This document shows positions 21,626 to 35,120 of a DNA stretch of 64,000 nucleotides, piece after piece. This stretch comes from Lycocorax pyrrhopterus obiensis. Taxonomy: Eukaryota > Chordata > Aves > Passeriformes > Paradisaeidae. A program made the translations under genes and the position numbers. Below the pieces are notes generated by a model, which had not been told where the DNA came from, made no database searches, and saw only the letters and a list, made by a program, of their open reading frames with translations. The stretch is taken from the NCBI GenBank assembly GCA_014706295.1, contig JACSVZ010000001.1:86550237-86614236 (forward strand), given 5' to 3'. The number at the start of each line of letters is the position of its first letter. Positions within the stretch are counted from its first letter, which is position 1.

Positions 21626-24261
21626 TGTGGGATTAATAAAATCTGTCATTTGCAAAGATCTTGCTTTCATCACAGGTGATAAAATAAATAGAATTTTTTA
21701 GTATGCATATATTGCATTTAGCTCAAGGTACAGAGGGCATTTTTAAAATAAAGCTTAAGTGAAAGAATTGCTTCAGCCATCAATGAAGTGTGCTTTTAGA
21801 GGTGAAACACAACAGCTGTTTAACATCACAAAGCAATATCATTGAATAATTTAGCTCACAAATTTGAGAAGAAAGGAATATTTATTCAAGGGAAACTCCA
21901 GATGGAAGTTGGGAAGGCAGATTGTCATTCTAAGATGGTGTTACAATTTTAACCAAAAAAAACCTCCCAGTAATTCCTGCAATTCTTTTACTCTTTCACA
22001 ATGTTCTTTAAAATGCTAGATAGCAACAAGATTTTGCCCATTACAAAACATATCACTATAACTCTGCCGTTATAAGACTAGGCATTACCGTCTCCTTTTA
22101 ACAAGACTCAGAAGAGTGACACAATTTATATCAGAGGACATGGGGATACAAGATTAAATACAATGGATCAGATTATTAATCTGTTTAAGGCAATTTTTTT
22201 CTGCAGTATTAGCTAGTATCAGATGTTTTCATAGCTAATACTAGACATTAAAAGTATCAGCAATATATAATCTGCAAACATGGAATAAACTACTAAACAA
22301 ATTTAATCCTAATTCTCACCAGTTAGTTACTGACTTAAATTTAGTGTATATCAGTTTTCTAGGTTAAATTTCTCTAATGCCACTGTGAATATTTTCATAA
22401 ACAGCAAAATATTACAGGAATATGAATGTTTGCAGCCATTGAGCATATTATACATAATCCCTTTTTTTAATATATATTACTGATGACCTTGTAGATATGT
22501 GCAACATGGGCTGAAGAGAACTTCAGTAGGCAATTTCCTTGCATGCAGAATATGATCCTAGTAGGGTATGCTTCAGTTTGATAAGCCTAAAATGAACCTT
22601 TATTGTGTCTGAAATCTGAATTGAAACATGCTCTGGAAAGTTTGATTGTATATTGGGTCATCAGTTAATGAGACCGGTTTTAGACCACTAAGAGCTTCAG
22701 CTGGTCATATCCAATTTTGCTGTTCTGACAGGAAAGCGCATGTTTTTAATTCCCAAACCTGTAGTAACCAAGTCAATCGCCAGAAAGTTATTTAAATAGA
22801 AGTCTTAAAAGTCTTGAGGCATAGAAAGTTATTGTACCTTATGGATACTTACAAGAGATAACAGTAGCAAAAGAAATGTAAATCAGACAAAGAAAAGAAA
22901 ATTTTAGGAAAAAAGACATGTAAATTTTCTGAAGTATGGACCAAAGAAATCCCCAGAAAATTTTAAAGAATTTTAAGTATATTTGGATAAGGAAAAGGAA
23001 GTGGAGAGGGAAAGAAGTTCAAAGTCCAGGAAAGATGAGATGAAAATGGAAATGTAACCCGTCTATTCAGAGAAGTGCACTTAAGGATGTATTATAGAAA
23101 TACTTGTGCTGTTTTGAAATCCTGACTTTAAAATCTGACTTTTGAAACTGGTCCTTACAAAAACACACTTGAGATATTTTCTGTTATGCAGTGTTGCACC
23201 TCATTAAAATGGATTTATTTGGGATCCTCTGAGTTCCTTGAGCTCCTCCCTTCTTTAACATTGTTGTGAGGTGTGTTGGGCTTTTGGGTTATTCCACTTC
23301 AACCTGTTACAAGAGGAGTTTGGAACTTCTGAGGGACTTTGTAAGATCAGGGTCTTACTCTCTGCAGGATCCATGGTGACAGTAAAATGTGCTTTCAGGA
23401 GAAAGGTCCCTGAGTAAATAATAAAAGTAAATTTAGATTTTGAGGACAGCTAGCATGCAATGTTAAGTGCTAATATGACTACTTATTTTCTGCTACATTA
23501 GCAGAGAGGGTAACTTGTGACACAGATTGTTCTGACATGATACAACAGTTCCTGGAAGGTATTTCATGCCCCAAGCAGCTTACAGTCCAAGGTAAGCAGC
23601 AAACACAACAGCTGGGGAAGCAGAAGGTAGTAGTGAAATCATAATCAGAGAGATAAACTGATGAGTCATAGCTCATCAGCTCATAATCCAAAATATAAGA
23701 TGCTATCTAACACTGTCACTATGAGACAATTCATTGTGTATGCTCTGCATTGTTCTTTATGTCTTGCAAATATGGACAGTTGTGGGCTGTGGGAATTTTC
23801 ATTTACTCCTATTGTTGAGTGAAATTTTAGCATTCAAAGGAAAAGCAAAAAAAAACCCAAAAAGATCTTATATGCTCTCTCAAGACATAGCAGTGATAGG
23901 AGGAACCTATGGTGGTTGGAGCTCAGACCATCTTATATTTAAAGGACTGCAACTATCACTTGGCTTTATCATCAGAACAGGGCATGGCACACTCTTACCA
24001 AGCAATTTCAAGAGGTGATCTGATGTATTCTGCACTCTTTTGAAGTTTCTGAGAGCTGCCCCCAGACAGATCGTACCAGTTGCTTCTGGACTACTGCTAG
24101 CAAGTTATAAAATGTGAAAAGTATCCATATCCCAGTAGAGGTGCTATGGCTTCATGGATATCTAGGAAAGACCAAAGCAAATCCTTTCTATAGGGACCCT
24201 AATACAGCTGCCAAGGAAGTATATCCTGTACCACAAACTCCTAAACTCCCAAATACATGTT
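21626..24261. other. A+T-rich non-coding DNA
   Basis: No gene or repeat landmark found over 2.6 kb. CTAGTAT and ATACTAG form a loose inverted pair around 22213-22245. The 94-codon plus frame at 23734-24018 shows no recognisable domain. Confidence 0.5.
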
Positions 24262-24345
24262 ATCATAGAATCATAGAAAGGTTTGAGTTGCAAGGAACCT
24301 TAAAGGCCATCTAGTTCCCAACCCCTGCCATGGGCAGGGACACCC
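24262..24345 (-). mobile_element. Short CR1 3' end
   Basis: 'tatcatagaatcatagaaag', 'ccttaaaggccatctagttc' and 'ccctgccatgggcagggaca' are the reversed CR1 3' blocks in order. Homology ends at about 24345, where the usual 'ccttccactagaccagg' is replaced by unrelated sequence. Truncated to about 85 bp. Confidence 0.92.
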
Positions 24346-26653
24346 AGACACCCAGTAGTTGGCAAAGCTGTGAAAGAGGGCCCAGAGGTTCTGCTCAGGA
24401 GCGTGCTGAACTGTCAGAGGTGAGGAGATGTCACTGGAAATGGTCCAATTCCCCAGCATTTTTGTGATATGATAACTGCAGGAGCCTGAACTGAAACTGT
24501 CTAGAAATATGCTACCTGACAGAAATACACAAAATTTTTAGGCTGTAAGCATTGGCTGCTAGGAATCTCTTGCTACAGTAAATGTAATTCAATAGGTTTT
24601 GTTTTTCCAAATTGAGTTTGCTGGCATCTAAGTCAGCTATTGACTATGAAAATGTGCTTCAGATGCGTCATATGCTATGTAAATATGAAATATTTTCAAA
24701 GGATTTTAAAAAGAGTGTGAACATGCTTAAATAAACCTTGTAAAGAAGAAGCTGAACAATCAGTATTGCAGTTTTTTCATCGGTGTCTGATAAGAGTGTG
24801 GATTATAGATGGAACATAACCATTAGAAACTGTAACAAGAAACTGAGTTAATTTTCCAAGAAAAAGAGGTGACTCAGTTCAGAATGAAGCATATGGAGGT
24901 TGTTGGTGATAATAGAATAAATGTGGACGAGAATCCTGTGTAGGAAGTAGTAATGCTGAGTAGGAAATCATGGAAAATGTAGAGAAAAACAAGAATAGCA
25001 CATGGAGTAAATGCTGAAGACTAGCACAAACTAAGAAAATGTCAGGTATATTGAAAAATGGAACAAGCTGCAATAGACTTCACCACTTTTCAAAAGTTTC
25101 AAGCCATCATTTCACCATCATTGTATTTGGCTGTGGATAGCACAGTGTTAAGGAAGTGCCCTGTAAGGGGGCAGAGAGAACTGTGACACAATTTGGATCA
25201 ACTACCAGAAATTAAAGCGGACATTTAAAACTTTTAAGACGGTTGCTAATACAGAAGCAGTTCTGTTGATAGAAGCATTCTGGAATCTTCTGTAGAAGAA
25301 CTACAGATATTAGAAGGGTAAACAGGCTAATTGTGAGGGAATGCTTGTACTCCTTGAAAGAATGTTTGTCTCAGCTGTACATGTAAATAAAAATAGAAAA
25401 GATGCAACGCGTAATAGGACTAGCATAGAGCAAAATCATTTGGGGTTGAAAGTGCATCTTACTGATGTTCTTGATAAAACTACCTTCATTGAAAATGAGA
25501 ATTGAGAAGAGTTTTAAAAAGTGTGTTGCTGGGAATAGATAGGCTGTTAACATGATAATCATAGCTATAACAGCTTAAAACATCTTCATGCTGTGTGGAG
25601 AGTTGTCCTTATATAAAAGGGAGATTTAAAAGTAGAGATTCATAGGCTCATACTGTTTGCAGCAAGAATTGAGGACAAGGCTGAAAAGATGTAGCTGTTA
25701 TTTCAGAGGGAGGGAAACCTGTGCCTCACTAAAAGAATTAAATTAGCATTAAAAATATTATGTCTGCATCTGAGGTGTTATGTTTAGGAAGACTCTTGGT
25801 GGGTGCTCTTAGTAAAAAAGATTTCATATCTGCATAAATTCGAGAATCACTATGGGATACATGCTTTCACCAAAATGACATTTGTGTTCTCTGAGGTTCT
25901 CAAGGTATTTTTCTTTACAACATTTGATCTTCTGAAAGATTGCACTTTATCATGCAGGGCTCCAAGGTGCTTTGGTACGAGTCAGAAACAAGAACAGAAA
26001 GCATAGGCAACGTATCTTCAAATATTTATGGTCACCACTTCTACAACAGCCCTACAGACAAAGAGGAAACACACATTCCTTGAAGTGCTAACCCTAACAG
26101 ACATTCACAGATAATCTGAAAGCTTTTGGTCAGCAGTCTAGTGTATATATCTATTCATCGCACTGGATACCACCTTAGATTTTGACAAAAGTCCAAAATT
26201 AAAGATACATCAGCCTTGAGGTACTGACATGATACAAAACTGAGCTGCCTATGAATACGTCCAAAGATAATCTTCTCAGGATGAAGAGATTTTATTTTCT
26301 TTATTACAGAAAGTCTCAAAACCTGTGTGTCAATACCAAGAAATGAAAAAGGACTCATTGACCTTATTTTATAGGAGTAAATATGCTCTCAAGTCTTGCT
26401 AAACAGGCTGGAAACACAGGCTGTGTTATAATAAAGACCCCGACAGAGCAGGAAGAAGTGATAATGAAGAGAAAAGGCATCCTAAATTTGCTTACACAAG
26501 AAAAAAGTTATTCTCAACTAACTGTCCCAAGCAATTGAGCCCAGAAATTCCCACAGCAAAGCACAAGACTGAAGGGCAATTTTGCTAGATGTGATGTACT
26601 TCACAAAGTTTCACCTCCTGGCAAGACGAGCCAGCAGGCACCATTCTGTGCAG
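24346..26653. other. Non-coding DNA, no recognisable element
   Basis: A+T-rich and without CR1 or LTR landmarks that I can place. Only short chance frames of up to about 67 codons. Confidence 0.5.
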
Positions 26654-26671
26654 TGTGACCTGTAGGTCACA
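26654..26671. promoter_or_regulatory. Candidate nuclear-receptor everted repeat
   Basis: TGTGACCT and AGGTCACA are perfect reverse complements separated by GT. TGACCT/AGGTCA is the half-site of many nuclear receptors. Here two copies are everted with a 2-bp spacer, which is not the palindromic 3-bp arrangement of an oestrogen response element. No promoter context is visible, so function is speculative. Confidence 0.25.
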
Positions 26672-28669
26672 TTCTGTTGGAGCAGTGCTGTCACTGCATG
26701 GCTTCATCCTCTCAGTTTGTCCATCCTGCAACAGGTTAGAAGCTGCTGGAGATCTGCACTAGTGCCATTCACTGTGCATTGAGATAGAAAGAGTTAGGAT
26801 CCAGAAACTCTGTTTTGAACTGACTTAGCTATTTGGTGAGAAGTTGGAGAAGAGAGACTGGATGAAACTACATTTTGTTGCTTTCTAACTGAAACACCAA
26901 AAGAATGAGGCCAGCTGGGGCTCTCAGAGTGTGACTCAGAGTAGTTCCTGAATAGAGCTCCCAATTCCTCTGCCCCATTAAATCAGCTTTCACATGCAGA
27001 GAAGAAGCTGAGTGGGCATGTGGTGGCCAGGAACAAAGTTCCATCTCCTGACAGCTTGATAGTCTGTGAGGAAGTGTGGTGCCTCCCACATGGGCTTTGA
27101 ACTACTGGGCAGCCAGCCCATGACCTAATGCCACCCGACTTATACTTATTCCTTATGTGATGCGCAAAGGCAACTATTACTACAGTAACTATCCAAAGAG
27201 ATGACGATGTGAGCTTTACATAAGCAGGGAAGAAAAATGGATCAAGGAATAGGGCAGCAAAATCCTCCTGTGGTGTTCATCTCTTGTACTCCTTGATCAT
27301 CCTCTCTTTAGCTACATTTCAAGGTGCATCCTGAGTCTTGGTGTACAGAATATCATCCCGTGAGGCAGTGCTGAGACACACCTACTGAGAAGAGTGAGCC
27401 CTGCAAAGAAGATTTTCCAACTTTGCAGTAAGGTAGGAACTGTCAGATATGGCCACGCACAGATTGCACAGCACAAAGCTAGATCATCTTTTCTTCCCAG
27501 GTCATAGAAATTGTCTTTCCCTAAACCTCTGATTCATTTTTCAGCCTAATATTCTGGGTATTAGCCAGCTTTATCATACATGGTCCATTGCTGTTTTAAT
27601 TAACTCCATGCATTACCTTAACCAGATGAGACTTATATTTTGGACCCATAGCAAAGCTAAACTTGTTCACCTACCACATTTATCTAAGAAGTAAACTAGT
27701 CATCCAGTTATTAAGGGTTGTGTGACTAGAAAAAAATACCATTTCAACCAGTAAGGTACAAAAAAGTCTCGACCAGAGCTCAAGACAGTAAATCTAAACC
27801 CACAAACCACAAGGAACCTGATATATCCTTTTGATCCAAAAGGAGTAACTTGAGGATTGATGCTTCCGTACTGTCCCTGGAGAAATTATTTTCCTGGGAT
27901 TTTGCTGAAAAGATTACAAAAATAGTGGGGAAACTGTAAAGTACATTTCTCAGTGTTGTCATACGTAATCCTTCAAGTGCTCATGTTCGGAATTAGTTTG
28001 TCCATTACAGTTCCGTCCTGCCCATGTAGGAAAAGGAAGAATCATATACAAAATGTATAAATAAAACAGAAAACAAATAAACAAACAAAACCCAAGTGAG
28101 ACCCAAAACCATTTCTACCACAAATCTCTATGTCTCCCACCATGACTAAATCAGTTCCTGTCCTCATTTTCACAGGCAAAACACGAGGTCCGTGGTTAGG
28201 GAGGGTAATTGGATCAGTTTCCCCAAAACAGAATTCAGAGAAAACAAGCAGATGGCTAACTCTTACACAACCAGAAAGATGTTTACCACTTGATCCTGCG
28301 TATATGATCCACCTTCTTCCTGCTCCCACCACCGCTCCGCTCAACTTCTTCAATTTGTGCCCTTCATTTTGTGCAATGCCTGAAATTAGACTCAGCTTTA
28401 GTTAGGCCGTGTCTTACTGAATGAAGCATCTGGTATGTTGAAATCAGTTGAAATGCTCTTGAATATATGAGACGTTCAGATATTATCCAAATGCTCTGGA
28501 GTTCACTCAGCAGTATAGCTACAATGAAATGCAGGACAGATCTGACAATTCACATCTGACATTCAGCATGGGATATCTTAGTGTCCATCTTTCAAAAGAA
28601 AGTAGAGCAGCAACCCATCATCTCAATTCTGGATTCTTGTAAATGTATCGTCGGACACTCAAAATAGCC
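26672..28669. other. Non-coding DNA, no recognisable element
   Basis: Overlapping frames on both strands at 28042-28405 (103 and 91 codons) are mutual shadows, neither with a recognisable domain. An A-rich simple patch (AAACAAATAAACAAAC-like) lies at about 28068-28095. Confidence 0.5.
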
Positions 28670-28684
28670 TTTTTTTTTTTTTTT
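28670..28684. repeat. Poly-T tract (15 T)
   Basis: An uninterrupted run of 15 T. It is not next to a recognisable retroposed sequence, so I do not call it a poly-A tail. Confidence 0.9.
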
Positions 28685-31154
28685 AATGTCTTGGCCAGTG
28701 TTTTACATTTCGTATGCAGTTTAGTGCAGCTGCAGTAAAAAAGGTCTAATATGTTGGCTTGTCTGAATAGGGCTTGGTTATATAAAACCATGGATATTGT
28801 GCTAGCAAAGAGTTTCTTGATTGCATGAAGAATAGAGTGGCTAAAGAACAGAACGTTTAAATAATAGGTACCAAAAAATGACTCAAATGCAATGATGAAT
28901 ATACCACAGCTTTTATGTGTGAGGAGGGAGTAATGTTGAGCCTGTTCTCTTTTAGGAGCTGTGATATCATGGCGAAAGTATTTAGATCAGAATGAGAAAT
29001 GTTTTGAAAAAAAGTCCCATAATAGATTTGTGTTGTTAGACTAGATAGAAATGAGAGGAGATATCTTTATGCTGTGCTAATTCCTCTTCTAAAAGCTACA
29101 GAAATTTTGTCATTGATCTTAGTGGAATGGAACATGATGGTGCGAAAAAGAAAGCTGTGGACTGCTTTTAAGGAGGTATTGTTTTACAGGAGCAGTGAAT
29201 AAGCAAGACATCCGTTATAAGGATTTTAAGTCAGTTTTTATTGTCTAAGAATAGCCAAGAATCTTAGTGCTTATAAAAGAGCTCTTCACTGCCTGAGCTC
29301 TCCTCCTTCCTGCTTGACTGCTTAACTCCATACAAGAGCCAGAACAAGACTTGGGCAAAGCTAAGCCACATTTGAAATCCCTGATTCAATGTTTTCAGTG
29401 TGTTGAGGTAGTAGTGCACAGGCCTTTTTCTGGCTTTTATGCATAGAAAATAACTTTCACTCTATTTGGAGAGAAAGGATGTTGATCTGCTTCTCACATT
29501 AAAAAAAAAGCAACACAAAAAACTGCCACCCATATATATGTATGCATCTATACTTTCAGTATGTCCTAGTTTTCAGCCTGGAGCTTTACCTTGGTGAATA
29601 CTACTGGCATGATGTCCCTATGTTTCAAATTTAGGGCCTAGAAAAGTCTCAGTGTGTCCTCATATTTCATATAGATACTTCCCTTGTAGACGTCTGGTGT
29701 GTGGCTCAGCTCCAGCTTAAAACAAATATACTTGTGTTGCTGCTTGGAAGGATCTGTGCGTACATTAGAGGCTTCATTCAGCTCCCCATGGAGAGATCTC
29801 AGACTGTGTGTGATACTCTTCAGGGTCTCATCAGGCTTCCAGCTGCTCCTCTAGGAGACACAACTCTTCTACAATGTCTGTGTCATGTCCCCCAATAGTT
29901 GGTGTCCACTTTGTCTGCCCTAGGACATGTCAAATGTCACAAGAAAGCTTGAACAACCTAATTCAGTTCTACAACTTCACTGAGCACAGTAAGATTAAGT
30001 TCCCAGTACAACAGTAGAAACTTGCAATCAAGCATCCTATTCTGTACTGAATTTTAGTCCTGAATTCCCTTTTGTTGTCTCCAAAGTTGTGTTTGTAGGT
30101 CAGGCTGAATTAAAAGAGAGCACATACAAGCCCAGACATCACAGCTCTGGCTAACAGACATTATCAGGATACCACCACAGGACAACTGAAAGTTGACAGA
30201 TGCTGCTTTACCCTTTGCTGTTCAGTCAACTGCAGGGATCACAGGCTGATGGCTGAATGCAGAGAGCCTGTCACTATGGAGTCAGAAGTTGAAGGGACAG
30301 GACAGTTATCAAGTAAAATTTATCCAGCCTTTTTAGTAATAAATACAGGATTTTCCATTATGTTTTAAAAGACAGACGTGACTTATACCCAAATAAAACA
30401 TAAATCCTTGGGCTTCTTCCATGAATTGGAAATTTTCTGACAAGTTGTAATGCAGCTGATGAATGTGGTTTTGGTTACAGAACTAAACGGGGTTGTTAAG
30501 GGTTGTTGTACATGTCAGGAGCTGTTGTTTTACCTTGCAGAGAGTTTTGTGTCAGTAGGAACTTAAAATATTCCTTGTCTACTCAGCGAAGCATGTTATC
30601 CCCTCAGCTGAGCCAAAGCCACTGTGGGGCTGCTCTAAGTGGGAACACAACCATGCTTCTCATTTAGTAGCAAACAAAAAATGTTTTAAAATCCAAATGC
30701 TTTTCAGCGGTTTGTTTTCTAAAAGCAGGATCATTTATCCATCCCAATTGCTATCACAGCTAGTGATGTATAGAAGAGAAGTGCTTTACCATAGTACAGA
30801 AATTCAGAGGTGTTGCACAGCTGGGATGAAGCAAGGCTATATTTTCTGCCATGAAGCACTTTATAGGATGAAGCCATGACTTAATGTGGACGTTGCATGA
30901 GATATTGCCATCAGGATGATTGCCATAAAGAGGTTAAGACATTTCTATACCCTCACACCCTTACGGCTTCCACCTCATCCCTTCATTGCTGCTCATCCCC
31001 CTCCCTCGCTGCTGCTCCTGCTGACAGAGCTGCACCAGGGGAGCACCATAAACCACATCCCTCGTGTGACCCAGCTTAAAAGCAAACTTCCTCAACCCAG
31101 GATGTTTTACTGAATAAGTTTCCAGACAAGTTATGTCATTTGTAAAAATGATCA
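28685..31154. other. Non-coding DNA, no recognisable element
   Basis: No CR1, LTR or gene landmark. Overlapping 60-65 codon frames on both strands occupy the C-rich stretch 30897-31155 and look like chance. The tRNA-free TA-rich bit at 29530-29552 is too short to call. Confidence 0.5.
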
Positions 31155-31275
31155 TATGGGATCAAACCACCTGTCCCTTTAGCCCTGTATCCTGTCTCTG
31201 GCAAGAGACAGTAGAAAACAGCTCAGGAACCTCCTGCTCAAGGAAAAATAGTGCTCATTTGCCCTAGCAGTACGT
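31155..31275. mobile_element. Probable old sauropsid interspersed repeat (CR1-like)
   Basis: 'accacctgtccctttagccc' followed by 'gtatcctgtctctggcaaga' resembles a phrase that recurs in diverged sauropsid CR1-type repeats ('...tctagcccagtatcctgtct...', followed by a 'cagtggccag'-like block). The remainder is too decayed to fix family or orientation. Confidence 0.4.
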
Positions 31276-34149
31276 TAGGCACAGCTGTGGGAATGACAAA
31301 ACACAGTTTATAGACGGAAATAGAATGATGCAGAAAGAGAGGGGCAAACTCACCACTCTCTGTATCACACCTTTAACTGTTTGGCCAAATAGGACATAGC
31401 TAACTCACAGAAAAGAGTTGTGTAAGCTGTTTACTACTGCTAGTATTTATTCCAGGTTAATTTTTTCTTTTTAAAAATATTTTGTTTCTAATTATCAGGA
31501 TTATGAAAATTACAAGCATCCACATATCTTTCTCTTCAGCTGGACTAGAGCCTAGACACTAAATCATATTTTCTGCAAAAATTCTAGCCAAAATTCCTGC
31601 AGGTTTTTAGCCAAATGTGTTTCCCTAGTTGAAAAAACCTTAAAAACATTTATATGTGGGAATTGTATCATTTTTTGAGTCATTACAGCCAAATTTCTTG
31701 AAAAATCTTTAACATTTTTCAACAGCTTTGACTTTGAACACCTCTTGTTTCTGCGTGTTGGAGCAGAAGTTTCAGAACAGAAATGGGAAAGGTTAGGAAT
31801 ACAGTTTTGAAGGTAACTTCTCCTCAAGGTCATGGGTCAAAGAAGAAGCCAGAGCAATGTGAATGTTATTAAATCTTCTGTACTGCAAGCAGTATTCTAA
31901 ATATGTATATATACACACACAGTCTGGCTGCAACCTGAGTATATTATCATTCATTACCCGCCCACTGGGGACCTTTGGGATAGTCTCAGAGAAAAGAAGA
32001 ACAAGAATTGTAATAAGACTTCATGACTATGATGCCAGGAGAACAGCACAAGCCTTGCTGAAAGTGCAAATAACAATTAGCTCTTCAATCTCCAGGGAGC
32101 CCAGGGGGTAAAACTGATGGCACATCTGAGAAATGCTTCCTGAAGAGATAAAAAAATTCAAAAACCTTAAGGAAATTTGCAAGACTGAGATATTTATTTT
32201 GCTGGTTCTGGTTTTAGAAACTAAGAGGAAAGGTTATGTTCAGATCCCTGCTTGAACATTTCATTAATTTAAGCCTCTAGCATTATTTTTTTAAAGGAAA
32301 TATTGTTCAAGGTAAAAATTTTGAATCCTTGGTTTTGTCTGTCAATCCTTGCACAAACTTCCTCTGTAAGGCAACATGAAAAGTGAAGAACAATATAACA
32401 AAAAGCAAATACTTTTTCAGCTTTGAAAAGTGAAGTCCTGACATTGAAAATCAGTGACTCCACCAAAGAGAAATATTTCTAATGTGATTTGTCAAAAACA
32501 TGTAATACTTTAATTCAACACCAGGAATTATCATCTAGCTGGATGCCGCCTAGAAAGGTAGGTTGTGCATGTTGTTCTGAGACACACCTCAGCTGTGTTT
32601 CCATTTCTGCCATTGCATGAAGCTCTGTGTAAAAACTAACACCATTTTCTTTGCCACAATGGGAATGGGTTCCACATACTGCAAGGAGCAATCCAGATGG
32701 AAAGGGGTCATATTGTCTCTCCAGAGCAAGAGTTCAAAGCATGATATCTAGAATTCATTTCCTGCTGAAGTGAACAAATTCATGGCACTGAAAATTACTG
32801 CCATGGAAAATGAAAAAGAAATGCACTTAAAAAAATCAAGGAAGTAAATAACAGAAATCACTGAAAAATACATTGTTAAGAACAGGCATAAATACAGATA
32901 AGCAGACATCACTAACTGACATGTCAAAATCATGTAAAAATGTTACCATTTTTCTTCTGCTGATAGATACTGAACACCAGAGTTACAAGGCTCTCCTGCT
33001 CTGTTTATCCTGAATATTGCAACTAATTCATTTCCTAAGCACAGAGGAAAAAAGCATTTTTTTCAATAAATATAAGTACCAGTGAAAGACATTGAGTTAA
33101 GCTTCCGAAATGGAAAGCAGCACAAGGACAGCACCTGTTACTGAACTAGCTAACACTTTCTTTCATAGCTTTTTATCATCACATGTTGGAAACATTGCTG
33201 TTTCCACTTGCTTTTTCCTGTGCTTGGCATTTGCCTTAAGTGCTCATAGATGTAGATTTGAACAGATTGGTAGCAACAAGAGGATGATATGGTCTGCACT
33301 TGGTGTTTTCTTCCAGGCTAAGGGTTTATTATCAGCAGCATGAATTTTGAAATTTAACTTTGTGAGGTGAACTTCAGTATCATTTTGCTAGCACATTAAC
33401 CAGCACTTTACAAAGTGTTTCGTTATGAGATTCGAAAAATTAAAGCCATGACAGGGAGAAGATGAGAAGAAAGGAAGGGTCGTAAGAGCAAGGAATGATA
33501 TAGATAAACTAATTCACCTACATCCAAGAAAAAAATTTAAAAAATAAAGGATATAAAGGATATTTACTTATCATATAAATGAAAAATTACCTATAAAATC
33601 TATTTTATTCACCTGATGCTTTCCTCCATTAAAAGTCACAATAGCATAGCTCAGGTAATGCAGTTAAGGCCTACTGTAAACAAAAAGAAATGCTCCATTT
33701 TTCCAGTCTTGCCATGCTGGCCAGTGTTGACTATGTAAATGCTGAGTGCAATTTGTCTGTTGTTTGGTAGAAACCAATACCTCTTAAGTACTTAGCCGTG
33801 TGTGTCAAGATTCAGTCTAGAATTGATTTCCTTACAACTATGTTATAAAATCCAGCAAATAAGACTTTCTGGAAGACATGTTGACAGGTCCTTAACTAGA
33901 TAGTGCTACTGAATGCCAATATAATTAGCTGGGCAGATCACACAAATTATGCAGACTGCAATTCATTTCTGACACTGCTCGTTTTATCAGACCTTACTAA
34001 TTTTGCACGTCCCTCCTGTCTTATCAGCTGAAGACTAATATTGTAGATACCTGGACTTATATAGCTGATAATTCTGATTGCCATGAGGTGACATGAAGTC
34101 CATTCAGAAAAATGCCACACACAGTGCCATAGTTATTGCTACTTTTCAT
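31276..34149. other. A+T-rich non-coding DNA
   Basis: No gene seen. Short frames (82 codons at 31863-32111 plus, 89 at 31564-31833 minus) have no recognisable domain. A short ATGTATATATACACACACAG microsatellite-like patch is at about 31901-31921. Confidence 0.5.
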
Positions 34150-34430
34150 AAGGCCTTGCAATGATAGGAGAAGGGGGGATGACTTTAAGCGGAAGGAGGG
34201 AAAATTTAGATTAGGTATTAGGAAGAGATTCTTTCCTGTGAGGATGGTGAGGCACTGGCACAGGTTGCCCAGAGAAACTGTGGCTGCCCCAGCCCTGGAA
34301 GTGTTCAAGGCCAGGTTGGATGGGACTCTGAAGCTGATCTAGTGGAAAGTGTCTCTGCCCATGGTGGGGGGGGTGCAACCAGATGATCTTTAAGGCCCAT
34401 TACAGCCCAGATCATTCTAGGATTCTATGA
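34150..34430 (+). mobile_element. CR1 LINE 3' end, 5'-truncated
   Basis: In order: 'atgataggagaaggggggat', 'agattaggtattaggaagag', 'ggcactggcacaggttgccc', 'gtgttcaaggccaggttgga', 'atgatctttaaggcccatta' and the tail 'attctaggattctatga'. About 280 bp of CR1 terminus of the same general type as that at 13263-13554. Confidence 0.95.
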
Positions 34431-34907
34431 AATTACCCTAGTATTTCTTTTTCCTGTCAGTTTTTTCAAACTTGTACTATTTTTAGAGGAACTAGAACTA
34501 TAAACCCTGTAGATTATTGGTATCCACTGGTTTTGATTTGCTGATTTTTCTCCTTATGAGTTACTCTAGTAGAACATAAGGAGTACTTTTGCGGCCAGTC
34601 AAATTCCCTTCCATATTCAGAGAAATTCAAACAGAAGACATTTAAGAATTAAGGTGTTAATTGTGGGTTATTCAGCTACTAGAAAATAGATGAACCTGAA
34701 AGTAACAAATAAGATAGCTACTGAAACAGAGAAGGTACTCAAGGGAAATACAGAGTTTAATGTAAGAGACTTTAAATCTCCTGAATTTCTTTTTATGTCC
34801 TATTTCAATAATTCTACACTCTAAATAAGTGCTTCTACACCCTAAATGATTACTTCTGAGGCACAAAGAGAAAAAGTATTTTGTAGCTTCAGAAACTTCA
34901 AAACTTA
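34431..34907. other. Spacer between two CR1 fragments
   Basis: A+T-rich, no gene. The near-repeat 'tacactctaaataagtgctt' / 'tacaccctaaatgattactt' at about 34815-34855 is a weak 25-bp tandem pair. Confidence 0.45.
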
Positions 34908-35120
34908 GAAGCTTTTTCACTCAGAGGGTGGTTGGGCACTGGAACAGGCTCCCCAGGGAAATGGTCACAGTATCAAGCCTGATGATCAAGTGTTCAAGAA
35001 GTGTTTGTACAGTGCTGTCAGGAACATGGTGTGATTCTTGGGGCTGTCCTGTGCAAGACCAGGAGTTGGACTCAATGATCCTTGTGGGTCTCTTCCAACT
35101 CAGGATATTTTATGATTCTA
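34908..35120 (+). mobile_element. CR1 LINE 3' end of a second subfamily
   Basis: 'cagagggtggttgggcactg', 'aacaggctccccagggaaat', 'ggtcacagtatcaagcctga', 'accaggagttggactcaatg', 'atccttgtgggtctcttcca' and tail 'gatattttatgattcta'. The 'ggtcacag...caccaagcctga' and 'caggagttggactc' blocks separate it from the 'cctgcccatggcagg' type and link it to the copy at 61209-61420. Confidence 0.93.

Noticed and set aside
28670..28684. Poly-T as the reversed tail of a processed pseudogene
   Set aside because: No gene-like sequence lies on the downstream side and no flanking duplication was found.
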